64,000 nt of DNA. Origin: SIG78 sp045635745 (lineage in GTDB: Bacteria > Verrucomicrobiota > Lentisphaeria > Victivallales > Victivallaceae). The notes under the pieces were generated by a model. It ran no database searches, had not been told where the DNA came from, and saw only the letters and a list, made by a program, of their open reading frames with translations. This document shows, piece after piece, positions 15,456 to 24,496 of this stretch. Location: NCBI GenBank assembly GCA_045635745.1, contig JAZTWG010000048.1:1-64000 (forward strand), written 5' to 3'. Position numbers and translations under genes: made by a program. The number at the start of each line of letters is the position of its first letter. Positions within the stretch are counted from its first letter, which is position 1.

Positions 15456-17222
15456 ATGGCGGATTTCAATCTCAAAACGTTTTTGAGACCTTATCACGGG
15501 CTGATATTCTTTGCAGCCGTCTCCAACATCATCTTCACCGGGCTGGCACTTACGTTGCCGTGGATGCTCAAAATAGCTATCGACCGCGTTCTGCCGACCG
15601 CCGACTACGGATTGTTTTTCATTCTGTGTGGAGCAATGCTCACAACTTATTCAGTACGCTGCGTTGTACGATATATTGCCGGGGTGCTGGGGTCTTACAT
15701 GGTTTACCGGGTGATGGTGGATGTACGATTCAAGCTTTTCCGCCATCTGCAGAGTCTTTCGCTGCGTTTTTACGAAGAGTATCGTACCGGTAAACTGGTA
15801 TCCAACGTTATCAGCGATGTGAGCCTGCTTCAGCAGTTTGTCAGCAGTATCGTCAGTATGGCAGACCAGGTGGTGATGCTGCTGCTTATCAGCATATTGC
15901 TTCTTTTTCTCAACTGGCAGCTGGGGTTGATGGTGCTGGCGATCGCGCCGCTGCACTTTATAAACTTTGCCTATTTCCGGAAAAAACTGAAAATCACCAG
16001 CAAGGCTTTTCAGGAAAAAATGTCGGAGATTTCCGCCAACCTTGCTGAAACTATCAATGGTATCAAGGTAGTGAAATCCTTCGGTCAGGAGCGCAACGAG
16101 TGCAAGGGATTTTTCAGCTGCCTGCGCCCGACTCTGCCGTTGGGCGTGCGGTTGAATCTGCTGGGTAATATTTGCGGTTCGGTAGCAGATATGCTGAGCA
16201 TATGCACCTATCTGCTGGTGATCGGGGTCGGTATCAGATTTGTCCAGCAGCAGGTCATGACCATCGGGGAATTTGTGGCTTTTTACAGCTACGTTGGTAC
16301 CTTGCTGGGGCCGATAAGCATTTTTGCAAACCTTTCAATGACCATTTCGCAGGGGCTTGCCGGAGCGGAACGTATTGCCAAGCTTATGCGGATAATACCG
16401 GAAATACAGGATGTTTCCGACCCGCTCAAACCGGAAAAGCTGGAAGGCAGGATCGTATTCGACAACGTAAGTTTCAAATACGAAGATCAGCCGGTTATCA
16501 AAGACCTTGATCTTACTATCGAACCGGGCAAAAAAGTGGCCCTTGTAGGGCCCTCCGGCTGCGGTAAAACAACGCTGGGCAACCTGATATTGCGTTTTTA
16601 TGATGTATCCAGCGGCAGAATTCTTATCGATGGTATTGATATACGCAAATACGCCAAAGATTCTTTCCGTAACAATGTGGCAGTGGTGCTTCAGGATCCT
16701 TTCCTCTTCAGCGGCACGATCAAGGAAAATATTGCGTACGCCAAAAAAGATGCCACCAATGAAGAAATATACGCCGCGGCAAGAATGGCAAATGTCGAAG
16801 AATTTGTCAATATGCTCCCGCACGGCTATAAAACTGTTATCGGAGAAAACGGCGCCAGCCTTTCCGGCGGCCAGAAACAGCGTATTGCCATTGCCCGCGC
16901 AATTTTGAAAAACCCCTCGATATTGATTCTCGACGAAGCAACCAGTGCCTTGGATACAGTTTCAGAATATCTGGTGCAGCAGGCGTTGGATAACCTTATG
17001 GAAGGCCGGACCACGATTATCATTGCCCACCGTCTTTCGACAATCAAAAATGCCGATACCATTGTGGTACTCAAAGCCGGCAAGATCGAAGAAATGGGTA
17101 CGCACGATGAACTCATGCAGGGCAACGGCACTTACCATGACCTTTATACGATTCAGCAGAAAACCGCTCTGGAAGGCGCCGATGCCGCAGCCTCAGAAGC
17201 AGAAATGCAGGTGGCACAATGA
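15456..17222 (+). CDS. ABC exporter, fused membrane and ATPase domains (MsbA/ABCB type)
   Basis: The 588-residue half transporter has six membrane segments in residues 15-300, then an ATPase with Walker A GPSGCGKTT (365-373), Q loop VVLQDPFLFSGTI, signature LSGGQKQR, Walker B ILILDEATSALD and switch histidine IIAHRLST. All catalytic residues are present. No C39 peptidase domain is attached. The 3' end overlaps the HlyD-type adaptor gene by 4 nt, so the pair probably forms a type-I-secretion-like or lipid/peptide export machine across the inner membrane and periplasm. The substrate is unknown and no outer-membrane channel gene is adjacent. Confidence 0.92.
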   Translation: MADFNLKTFLRPYHGLIFFAAVSNIIFTGLALTLPWMLKIAIDRVLPTADYGLFFILCGAMLTTYSVRCVVRYIAGVLGSYMVYRVMVDVRFKLFRHLQSLSLRFYEEYRTGKLVSNVISDVSLLQQFVSSIVSMADQVVMLLLISILLLFLNWQLGLMVLAIAPLHFINFAYFRKKLKITSKAFQEKMSEISANLAETINGIKVVKSFGQERNECKGFFSCLRPTLPLGVRLNLLGNICGSVADMLSICTYLLVIGVGIRFVQQQVMTIGEFVAFYSYVGTLLGPISIFANLSMTISQGLAGAERIAKLMRIIPEIQDVSDPLKPEKLEGRIVFDNVSFKYEDQPVIKDLDLTIEPGKKVALVGPSGCGKTTLGNLILRFYDVSSGRILIDGIDIRKYAKDSFRNNVAVVLQDPFLFSGTIKENIAYAKKDATNEEIYAAARMANVEEFVNMLPHGYKTVIGENGASLSGGQKQRIAIARAILKNPSILILDEATSALDTVSEYLVQQALDNLMEGRTTIIIAHRLSTIKNADTIVVLKAGKIEEMGTHDELMQGNGTYHDLYTIQQKTALEGADAAASEAEMQVAQ

Positions 17223-18334
17223 ATATTATAGTTCCACTGAACGGCGGTCTCAATTTTCAAAGACAGCTTAAAATCATCCGCCAGATGGTCATCGGACTGA
17301 TCGTGGTCATGCTTGCGGTGATCGCCGGCACATTCATCTTTTCCATGAACGATGAGTCCATCGGGCGCGGCACCGTGGAAGGTCTTCGTAATTACGATAT
17401 GAAGTCGTCGGTCAAAAGCCGTATAGCAAAAATATATTTCCGCGACGGCGATCAGGTAAAAAAAGGCATGGTAATGCTGGAGCTTGATTCCAGCGATCTG
17501 CGCGATGCAATCGATAACGTTACCAGCTCCATCAGCGAGTTGGAAGCCGAGTTGGGCGTAAAGCTCGCCGAACTCGAATTATTGAAACACAATCCCCTGC
17601 CCGCGGAATACCGCCACACCAAGATCGCGCTGGAAGAAAGCCGGCTGCGTCTGGCCACCAGTCAGGCCGAACTCGATGCCTACAAGGCATTGCGTAAACG
17701 CGGTGTTGTTGCCGAATTGGATTACAACCGGCACGAAATGGAAGTTACCCGAAACAAAATGGAGCTGGAAAAACTCCAAAACGACTACGCCACACTCTCC
17801 AGCGGTCTGGCCGCCAAGATCATAGCGCAGGCCCAAGCCGGTATCGAGCTGTTGAAGATCCGCATAGCCAACAAGCGTAAAGAGCTCATTTCGCTTAACG
17901 AAAAGATGAGTGAATACCGTTTTGTAGCGCCTGAAGATGGGCAGATAGCCTATATCCCCACCAAGATCGGCACCTATGTAGAGCCGGGTATGTCAGTAAT
18001 CCAGTACGCCGCAGGGAACGGCAGAAAGTTCATTGCCTATATCGATGAAGTGGAAATTTTCAAAATCGAAGAAAATCAGAGTGTGCGTATAGCTTCCAGC
18101 CAGTACAGCATCTATGAATACGGTTATTTCGGCGGCGAAGTCATGTATATAAGCGAGCTGCCGCAGGAACGTGCCGGCCGGATGTACTACCCGGTGTTTA
18201 TAAGAATAACCCATTCGCCGGAAAACCTGACCTTGCGTCTGGGGTCATCGGGCGAAGCAAGAATAAGTACCGGCCGCGACCGCATTATCCGGACCATTAT
18301 GGGTACCAACCGCAAACGTCGCGGCAGCAAATAA
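17219..18334 (+). CDS. HlyD-family periplasmic adaptor
   Basis: The 371-residue protein has one N-terminal membrane segment (about 23-45). A lipoyl-like half motif (IAKIYFRDGDQVKKGMVML) follows, then a coiled-coil hairpin of about 150 residues rich in Glu, Leu and Lys. The second lipoyl half (EYRFVAPEDGQIAYIPTKIG) and a beta-barrel region complete it. This is the order of membrane-fusion proteins that connect an inner-membrane exporter to the outer membrane. Its ATG overlaps the stop of the ABC exporter gene by 4 nt, so partnership is strongly implied. Confidence 0.9.
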   Translation: MNIIVPLNGGLNFQRQLKIIRQMVIGLIVVMLAVIAGTFIFSMNDESIGRGTVEGLRNYDMKSSVKSRIAKIYFRDGDQVKKGMVMLELDSSDLRDAIDNVTSSISELEAELGVKLAELELLKHNPLPAEYRHTKIALEESRLRLATSQAELDAYKALRKRGVVAELDYNRHEMEVTRNKMELEKLQNDYATLSSGLAAKIIAQAQAGIELLKIRIANKRKELISLNEKMSEYRFVAPEDGQIAYIPTKIGTYVEPGMSVIQYAAGNGRKFIAYIDEVEIFKIEENQSVRIASSQYSIYEYGYFGGEVMYISELPQERAGRMYYPVFIRITHSPENLTLRLGSSGEARISTGRDRIIRTIMGTNRKRRGSK

Positions 18335-18344
18335 AGGTTTTGCA

Positions 18345-18782
18345 ATGAAGTTGATTGTTCAAAGAGTTCGCTCTGCCAATGTGAAAGTAGATGATAAAAT
18401 AATCGGCGAGATCAACGGCGGGCTGATGACTCTGGTGGGTTTCACCCACAGTGATACGCCTGAAACAGTAAAATATCTGGCTGACCGAACAGTGAAACTG
18501 CGTATTTTTGAAGATGAAAACGGCAAAATGAACCGCTCTTTGCTGGATGTCTCCGGCTCCATGCTTATCGTTTCGCAATTCACGCTTTACGGCGATACAG
18601 CCCACGGCAGACGCCCCGGCTTTGATGCCGCGGCCAAACCGGATCAGGCCATACCATTGTACGAACAATTTATCGAAGAAGTCAAAGCCTTCGGGATCAA
18701 CGTTGCCACCGGTAAATTCGGTGCAGAAATGCAAGTAGCGCTGATCAACGACGGACCGGTAACATTTACTCTGGAAAAATAA
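18345..18782 (+). CDS. dtd: D-aminoacyl-tRNA deacylase
   Basis: Dtd hydrolyses D-aminoacyl-tRNA and Gly-tRNA(Ala) to keep D-residues out of proteins. At 145 residues it is full length. The active-site segments are SQFTLYGD with a threonine at the catalytic position, and near the C-terminus NDGPVTF, the cross-subunit Gly-Pro motif region. It starts 10 nt after the HlyD-type gene, so it is probably carried on the same transcript. Confidence 0.95.
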   Translation: MKLIVQRVRSANVKVDDKIIGEINGGLMTLVGFTHSDTPETVKYLADRTVKLRIFEDENGKMNRSLLDVSGSMLIVSQFTLYGDTAHGRRPGFDAAAKPDQAIPLYEQFIEEVKAFGINVATGKFGAEMQVALINDGPVTFTLEK

Positions 18783-18792
18783 ACGCAAAGGG

Positions 18793-18836
18793 TTGCTGCT
18801 TAGTTGTTTTTAGTTTCAGCAGCAAATCATTTTTTA
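18793..18836 (+). terminator. Probable terminator after dtd
   Basis: TTGCTGCT (18793-18800) pairs with AGCAGCAA (18818-18825), and a six-T run follows at 18830. The loop is long and U-rich, so strength is moderate. Confidence 0.55.
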
Positions 18837-18855
18837 TTACCGGAATACTGTTTTG

Positions 18856-19314
18856 TTACAGTTTTTTGCAGTAATGATAATGTATATTATCCGGCACCAG
18901 CGGTTGAGGTTTTGCATTTTCACCGGTCAATTCATAACCGATTTTCAAATAAAAATCCGGTGCCTGAAACGAATTGGTGGTCACGGCAACTTCGATTGCG
19001 CCCCGGGATTTTACAATTTTTTCAAATTCCGTAAAAAGTCTGCTGCCCCAGCCCTGTCCTCGCAGAAGTTCGCTGACAAACATATAATCGACAAATATAT
19101 TTTGCGAATCATCCAGCCAATGCCAGACAATTCCACCGAGAAATTCATTATTTTCAGCAGCATACAAGATCAAAGCTTCCGACCTGTCAACTTTTTTGGC
19201 TTTGACCGCAGGATCAAAATCCTGTCCGGTACACTTAACATTAAAGCGATAAAGAGCATCGTGAACAAGCTCCATATGAGTGTATGAGGTCGTATATTCT
19301 ATCCGGCACTCCAT
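18856..19314 (-). CDS. GNAT-family N-acetyltransferase
   Basis: The 152-residue protein has the acetyl-CoA binding loop LRGQGWGSRLF (pattern R/Q-x-x-G-x-G/A) near residue 85. A strand ending VDYMFV precedes it, and NSFQAPDFYLKIGYEL, the usual C-terminal motif B, follows. AAAAGGAT precedes the ATG. The acceptor substrate is unknown. It is convergent with dtd, and the next minus-strand gene starts downstream at 20038. Confidence 0.85.
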   Translation of the reverse strand: MECRIEYTTSYTHMELVHDALYRFNVKCTGQDFDPAVKAKKVDRSEALILYAAENNEFLGGIVWHWLDDSQNIFVDYMFVSELLRGQGWGSRLFTEFEKIVKSRGAIEVAVTTNSFQAPDFYLKIGYELTGENAKPQPLVPDNIHYHYCKKL

Positions 19315-19357
19315 AAATCAAAATCCTTTTCTGAATTTATACTGTTATTCACTGATA

Positions 19358-20038
19358 TTACGCAGCAAGCTGCTTTCGCTCATACATGCAGCGGATATGC
19401 TCGTAATAATGTGCGCAGAACGTCTGTACAAACGGTGCATACCACAACATACCGATTCCCAGCGTAAAAATCAGGATGGGTATACCGATCAAAGTCAGCA
19501 GCAAACTGTAACCCAACAGCTGCATTTTGTGTCCGAACATCATTTCCCGGCTCAATATCATGGCATTACGCACACTCATATCCGGATTATCGAGCATAAT
19601 GTAATAGGTCATTGAGTAGCGGAATATTGCCACATAACCGGGAATTATCAGCAGCAGAAAATGCAGTACAACAAAAATAACCACCCGGAAATATCCCCAC
19701 AACATGCGCCAGTATTGCCGGAAGGGTTCAAAAACAGCTTCCACCCGATTTTTTTCGTTACGCACAAGCCGCAAAAAAAAGAGCATGACTCCAATTGTCA
19801 GCGGAAAGAGCAATATGCCGCTTACCAGAGAAACAAAAGGTATCATTTGCGCCGCCATTCCGATAAAAAACGGCACCAGACAGACAAGGATACCGCTGCC
19901 CCAATGCCCTTTGAGCGACTGCCGGGCTGCTTTCCAGATTCCGGAAAAAGAAAAAGTCGGCGCCGGAGTTACAGCTGTTTCGGAAAAAGTTTCAGCAAAA
20001 GTTTCGACGGGTTTTTCATGATCAAAATTTTCATTCAT
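19358..20038 (-). CDS. DUF975-like polytopic membrane protein
   Basis: The 226-residue protein begins with a hydrophilic head of about 50 residues. Four to five membrane segments follow, with the WKAARQSLKGHWGSGILVCLV opening and SMTYYIMLDNPDMSVRNAMILSREMMFGHKMQLL. The last piece is the diagnostic pattern of DUF975 proteins: YAMAPFILADNP-like, then S-x-x-M-M-x-G-x-x. ATG at 20038 follows AAGG at good spacing; the longer open frame upstream is low-complexity and lacks a start signal. The family is of unknown function in the cytoplasmic membrane. Confidence 0.75.
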   Translation of the reverse strand: MNENFDHEKPVETFAETFSETAVTPAPTFSFSGIWKAARQSLKGHWGSGILVCLVPFFIGMAAQMIPFVSLVSGILLFPLTIGVMLFFLRLVRNEKNRVEAVFEPFRQYWRMLWGYFRVVIFVVLHFLLLIIPGYVAIFRYSMTYYIMLDNPDMSVRNAMILSREMMFGHKMQLLGYSLLLTLIGIPILIFTLGIGMLWYAPFVQTFCAHYYEHIRCMYERKQLAA

Positions 20039-20166
20039 AGAGTAAAAACCTTCAGTTTTTTTATTTGCAAAGCAGGAAAAAATCCTGACACTCTGTGCAA
20101 TATAGCCGACTGAAAAAAAATTTGCAAATTTTTTACCCCAACCTTTACAAGATTTTTTTGCAGAGG

Positions 20167-20194
20167 TTGAAAAATCGCTATCTTGTGCTATTGT
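20167..20194 (+). promoter_or_regulatory. Putative promoter of the SGNH hydrolase gene
   Basis: TTGAAA (20167-20172), 16 nt, TATTGT (20189-20194), 46 nt before the chosen start. It follows the 16-nt spacing seen at other promoters here. Confidence 0.45.
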
Positions 20195-20240
20195 AAATGA
20201 ACAGAAAAAACGCAATAAAATTTCTATGAAAGGGTGTATT

Positions 20241-21401
20241 ATGTCTTGTAGAATAGTGCAGAAAATGTTGTTGGCAATGGGCATTATTGCCGGAGCCGCC
20301 GGCAATGCAGAAGATGTAAAACTTCTGCTGCCGGAAAAAATCTATGCAGTTCCGGGGGTGGAATGCAATATTTATTTCAACAACATTGTTACGGTAATAA
20401 ATCCAGCCAATTATGTATTTGAGGTCAAATGCAGCAAAGGCCGCAACGATCTCAAACGCTGGCGCTATACACCCAAAGCCGGAGAGACAGGCAAATACCC
20501 GCTGCAAGTACGGGTCATCAATATGCAGGGCATCGTTGCCCAGGCCGATGCAGAATTGATCGTGCTGCCGCCCGATGCCGGGGCCGGCAAGGATTTTTCC
20601 ATGCTTTTTATCGGCGCCAGCCAAACCAATGCCGGTCATTATCCAAACCGCATGGCGGCTTTGATGAAGCGCCCCGGCAATCCGGTTTTCAAAACCATCG
20701 GGACCCGGAGCCGCGGTAAAAACGGCGCCAGACACGAAGGTTACGGCGGCTGGCGGTGGCACGTTTTCATGACCCGTTACGGATACAGCGGCAGCCGACA
20801 GATGGATGGTATGCATCCGGACCGCCCGGTAGGCTTCAACAGTCCGTTTATTTTCCAGAACGAAAAGGGCGAATACAAGTTCGATCTTGAGCGTTATTTC
20901 AAAGAAAACAACGCGGGCAAAAATCCCGACGCCGTGAGTTTTCAGCTGGGTTTGAATGATTTCTTCCTCTGCACCGACGAAAATATAGCCGAAATTACCG
21001 CCAAATCCCTGCAAGATATGGAAAAACTCATTGCTGAATTCCGCAAACTCAAACCGGCCCCGGCCATCTTTATATTCCTGCATATTCCCGGCTCCAATCA
21101 GGATGGCTTCGGAGCCAGCTACGGCTGCCAGCAAAGCTCCTGGCAGTACCGCAAAAATCTTGACTACTACAACCGGGCGTTGATGAAGAAAGCAAAAGAG
21201 TTGAATTTGCGGACCGTGCCGGTCTACATGAACTTTGATACCGAAAACAATTACCCGGTCATTACCTCTCCGGTCAATCTGGATAATCCCCAGCTCATCA
21301 CCCGCCAGAACAACGGGGTGCATCCTTCCACAGCCGGCTACAATCAGATGGGCGATACGCTCTACTGTGCAGTAAAAGCATTGCTTGCCGAGCAAAAGTA
21401 A
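20241..21401 (+). CDS. Exported SGNH/GDSL-type esterase
   Basis: The 386-residue protein has a short signal peptide ending near GNAED, an immunoglobulin-like beta domain (about 20-110), then the SGNH hydrolase fold. Block I is FIGASQTNAG (serine in a G-A-S context rather than G-D-S), the glycine block is GYGGWRW, the asparagine block is LGLND, and the catalytic D/H block is NGVHPSTAGYNQM. Such enzymes remove acyl groups from carbohydrates. ATG at 20241 is preferred because AAAGGG precedes it; an in-frame ATG at 20226 overlaps that ribosome site. rmuC follows 12 nt downstream. Confidence 0.8.
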   Translation: MSCRIVQKMLLAMGIIAGAAGNAEDVKLLLPEKIYAVPGVECNIYFNNIVTVINPANYVFEVKCSKGRNDLKRWRYTPKAGETGKYPLQVRVINMQGIVAQADAELIVLPPDAGAGKDFSMLFIGASQTNAGHYPNRMAALMKRPGNPVFKTIGTRSRGKNGARHEGYGGWRWHVFMTRYGYSGSRQMDGMHPDRPVGFNSPFIFQNEKGEYKFDLERYFKENNAGKNPDAVSFQLGLNDFFLCTDENIAEITAKSLQDMEKLIAEFRKLKPAPAIFIFLHIPGSNQDGFGASYGCQQSSWQYRKNLDYYNRALMKKAKELNLRTVPVYMNFDTENNYPVITSPVNLDNPQLITRQNNGVHPSTAGYNQMGDTLYCAVKALLAEQK

Positions 21402-21413
21402 GAGGTCTGCACA

Positions 21414-22787
21414 ATGGAGTTGTGGATAGTCTGGATAATCGTTGCGCTGCTGGCCGGCTCCTGGGTAGGCTTCCTGCTGGGCAAACTTTTCATGCAAACC
21501 AAACTGGCGGCAAGTGAAACAGCTTTGGCCAAGCAGCAGGAATTTGCCGCCCGGCAGGAACAGAACTGCCGGGAACAGCTTGCAGTACAGAAAAAGTTTT
21601 TCGAAGATCAGCTTTTATCGCAAAAAAGTCTGCAGAAAGAGGCCGCCCAAGCTCAATATGAACAACTGAAAGCCGAATTCAAAGTGTTGGCCGAAAAAGT
21701 GTTGGCCGAAAAAAGCGAATCTTTTGAAAAAAACAACAAACTTCAGCTCGATGCCATTCTGACTCCGTTCAAAGTCAAACTCGATGAATTTAAATCCAAC
21801 GCCGAAACAACCCGCAGACAGACTCTGGAAACCAACGCCAGACTCTCCGAACAAATCTCGCTGCTTATGAAAAGCTCGCGCGAAATCGGCGAAGAAGCCA
21901 ATCAACTTGCCCGCGCCTTGCGCAGCGACAATAAAATGCAGGGGAACTGGGGCGAAATGATCCTTGATGAGATCCTATCTTCCTCCGGTTTGATCAAAGA
22001 TGTACATTATCAGACGCAAGTAACTTTGCGCGATGACTCCGGCGAAAAAATGCGTAACGATGACTCCGGCAAAGCCATGTGCCCCGATGTGGTGGTATAT
22101 TATCCGGATGGCAAAGCGGTGATCATCGACAGCAAGGCAAGTCTGGTCAGTTACATGCAATGGGTGAATACCGATGATGAAAAAATCCGTGCCGCAGCAC
22201 TCGAGCAGCACCTGAAAAGTGTGAAAAACCATGTGGATATACTGGATAAAAAGAATTATTCGGCTTATCTGAAAACCGCCAATCGCGAAGCGGTGGACTT
22301 TGTAGTCATGTTCATGCCCAACGCCGGAGCATATGAACTTGCCATGCGGCACGATGTAAATCTGTGGCAGTATGCCTTCAATAAAAAAGTGCTGATCGTC
22401 AGTCCGGTGAACCTTATGGCACTGCTGCAGCTGATCCACATCGGCTGGAAACGCTGCGAACAGGATCGCAACCAGGAAGCGATCATCAACAATGCCTCCA
22501 TGCTGCTGGAGCGGCTCTACAACTTTTATAAAGAGTTCGATAAAGTGGGCGAACTTCTGGAAAAAGCGCAAACCGGATTTACCGATGCAGCAGATATACT
22601 GCGCGGCACCAACGGGCGGCACGGTGTGGTGCCCAAAGGTGAAGAACTGAAAAAACTGGGGGTAAAACTCAAGAAAAAACTGGCTTTGCCCAAGCGGCTG
22701 CAGCCGGATGAGTTTGTTTCAGATATTTCTGAAGGCGTGGAAGTGGAAGCCGAAGTGGAAGAGTTTTCCACCGCAGATGCCCGGTAA
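21414..22787 (+). CDS. rmuC: RmuC-family DNA recombination protein
   Basis: The 457-residue protein has an N-terminal membrane anchor (residues 3-28) and a long coiled coil to about residue 155. The RmuC nuclease-like domain follows: GNWGEMILDEILSSSGL, CPDVVVYYPDGKAVIIDSKASL, and FVVMFMPNAGAYE. The D-x-K pattern in IDSKASL resembles PD-(D/E)XK nucleases. RmuC limits inversions at short repeats in E. coli. It is likely co-transcribed with the SGNH gene. Confidence 0.92.
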   Translation: MELWIVWIIVALLAGSWVGFLLGKLFMQTKLAASETALAKQQEFAARQEQNCREQLAVQKKFFEDQLLSQKSLQKEAAQAQYEQLKAEFKVLAEKVLAEKSESFEKNNKLQLDAILTPFKVKLDEFKSNAETTRRQTLETNARLSEQISLLMKSSREIGEEANQLARALRSDNKMQGNWGEMILDEILSSSGLIKDVHYQTQVTLRDDSGEKMRNDDSGKAMCPDVVVYYPDGKAVIIDSKASLVSYMQWVNTDDEKIRAAALEQHLKSVKNHVDILDKKNYSAYLKTANREAVDFVVMFMPNAGAYELAMRHDVNLWQYAFNKKVLIVSPVNLMALLQLIHIGWKRCEQDRNQEAIINNASMLLERLYNFYKEFDKVGELLEKAQTGFTDAADILRGTNGRHGVVPKGEELKKLGVKLKKKLALPKRLQPDEFVSDISEGVEVEAEVEEFSTADAR

Positions 22788-22857
22788 GCACTCCATAACT
22801 GTAAAAAAAACATCAAAAATTGCAGTTCAGAATTGGAAATATAGCCGATTTGGAGTT

Positions 22858-22910
22858 ATTTTGTCTTCTGACAAAATGTGAATATTTTTTCCTGAATCAG
22901 GAGGTATGAT
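22858..22910 (+). promoter_or_regulatory. pyrR leader with two hairpins
   Basis: A perfect 8-bp stem, ATTTTGTC (22858-22865) with GACAAAAT (22870-22877), is followed by a six-T run at 22885-22890. A second small stem, CCTG (22891-22894) with CAGG (22898-22901), takes up part of the ribosome site AGGAGG (22899-22904). This could form a weak attenuator and a translational switch. The PyrR consensus anti-terminator element is not clearly present. Confidence 0.35.
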
Positions 22911-23468
22911 TTGGATAACCGTATATTGCTGCGCAATGCAGAAGAAATGTCGCAGGCGATCAATGCTGTAGCCGACAGCATCATCAGCGAATTCGGCAAA
23001 GAAGGGTTGGCCGATGTGGCGCTGGTGGGGCTCTACAAAGCCGGTGTTCCGCTGGCCAGACGCATTGCCGAAGTGATCAGGCAGAGAACCGGAGTTGTTT
23101 TGCAGTCCGGCACGCTGGATATTTCCATGTACCGCGATGATTTCGGCCAGCGCAGCGCCCTGCCGCTGATCCGGGAAACGGAAATACCTTTTGATGTGGA
23201 TAATGCCCGCCTTATCCTGGTGGATGATGTACTCTCCACCGGGCGGACGATCCGGGCGGCGTTGGATGCGGTAACCGACTACGGCCGCCCCGCATTGATC
23301 CGGCTGGCGGTGCTGGTAGACCGGGGCGGAGTGGAGTACCCGATCCGGGCGGATTATATCGGTTGGACATTGAATTGCGGAGCCGACCGCAAGATATTGG
23401 TTGAATTCAGTGAAGAAGATGGTGTTGACGGCGTTTTTGACGTAGCCTGGCAACGCCGTTCAGAATAA
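22911..23468 (+). CDS. pyrR: PyrR-type pyr regulator / uracil phosphoribosyltransferase
   Basis: The 185-residue protein has a PRTase fold with the PRPP-binding loop LILVDDVLSTGRTIRAAL (near residue 100). SMYRDDF and GLYKAGVPLARRI match PyrR proteins, which bind pyr mRNA leaders and often have uracil PRTase activity. The start is TTG at 22911 with AGGAGG 6 nt upstream; an ATG at 22906 is out of frame. It is followed after 17 nt by pyrB, the usual pyrRB pairing, but pyrC is not adjacent. Confidence 0.9.
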   Translation: MDNRILLRNAEEMSQAINAVADSIISEFGKEGLADVALVGLYKAGVPLARRIAEVIRQRTGVVLQSGTLDISMYRDDFGQRSALPLIRETEIPFDVDNARLILVDDVLSTGRTIRAALDAVTDYGRPALIRLAVLVDRGGVEYPIRADYIGWTLNCGADRKILVEFSEEDGVDGVFDVAWQRRSE

Positions 23469-23485
23469 GAAAGCAGGATAGTTTT

Positions 23486-24421
23486 ATGAGCTCTTTTCAG
23501 TGGACACGCAAAGATTTGCTGAGTTTGTACGATCTTGAAGCGCAGGAAATCGAATTTATTCTTGATACCGCCGCCGAATTCAAAAAAGTTTCGGCCCGGA
23601 AAGTGAAAAAAGTGCCGGCATTGCGCGGCAAAACCGTGGTGAACTTTTTCTTTGAACCCAGCACCCGTACCCGGGTCTCTTTTGAATTGGCCGAACAGCG
23701 TTTGAGCGCCGATATCGTCAACGTTACCGCCAGTACAAGCAGTTTGACCAAGGGCGAAAGTTTGCTTGATACGGTGCGTAATATCGAAGCATTGAATGTT
23801 GACTTGCTGGTGATGCGCCATCCGGTACCCGGTGCGGCAAACTTTGTAGCCGAACGGGTCGGGGCCGGGGTGGTGAATGCCGGCGACGGCGCGCACAGTC
23901 ATCCGACACAGGCGCTTTTGGATCTTTTCACCATCCGCGAACACAAAGGCCGTATCAAAGGCTTGAAAGTGGCGATCGTGGGCGATATCATGCACAGCCG
24001 CGTGGCGCGCAGCAATCTGTGGGGATTGCTCAAACTGGGTGCGGAAGTAACTCTGGTCGGGCCTTCGACTCTGGCCCCCAAAGAGTTTGAAAGCGTGGGC
24101 GTGCGGGTTTGTCACAATCTGGAAGAAGCCATTGCGGATGCCGACGTGGTGAATATGCTGCGTATCCAGCGCGAACGTCAGGAATCGGGATTCTTCCCCA
24201 GCACGGGCGAATACGCCAGATTTTTCGGGTTGAACAGTCAGACCGCACGTTTTCTCAAAAAAGATGCCCTGATCATGCACCCCGGTCCGATCAACCGCGA
24301 TGTGGAGCTTTCCAGCGAACTTGCCGACGGCAGCCGTTCAGTGATTCTCGAACAGGTAACCAATGGTTTGGCGGTTCGCATGGCAGTACTTTTCCTGGTG
24401 GCAGGTTGTCTTAAAAAGTAA
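23486..24421 (+). CDS. pyrB: Aspartate carbamoyltransferase catalytic chain
   Basis: This enzyme joins carbamoyl phosphate and aspartate in the first committed step of pyrimidine synthesis. The 311-residue length is normal. The carbamoyl-phosphate loop FFEPSTRTRVSFELA is near residue 55, and RHPVPGAA, DGAHSHPTQALLDLFT and MHPGPINRDVEL are the further signatures. No pyrI regulatory subunit gene follows, and a strong terminator ends the pyrRB unit. Confidence 0.97.
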   Translation: MSSFQWTRKDLLSLYDLEAQEIEFILDTAAEFKKVSARKVKKVPALRGKTVVNFFFEPSTRTRVSFELAEQRLSADIVNVTASTSSLTKGESLLDTVRNIEALNVDLLVMRHPVPGAANFVAERVGAGVVNAGDGAHSHPTQALLDLFTIREHKGRIKGLKVAIVGDIMHSRVARSNLWGLLKLGAEVTLVGPSTLAPKEFESVGVRVCHNLEEAIADADVVNMLRIQRERQESGFFPSTGEYARFFGLNSQTARFLKKDALIMHPGPINRDVELSSELADGSRSVILEQVTNGLAVRMAVLFLVAGCLKK

Positions 24422-24434
24422 AATCAGTTATTTT

Positions 24435-24470
24435 CTCCGGCATTTATTCATCACATGCCGGAGTTTTTTT
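24435..24470 (+). terminator. Terminator of pyrRB
   Basis: CTCCGGCAT (24435-24443) pairs perfectly with ATGCCGGAG (24455-24463), followed by seven T. Confidence 0.93.
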
Positions 24471-24496
24471 GTGATTTTACGGCAAAGGTATACAGT

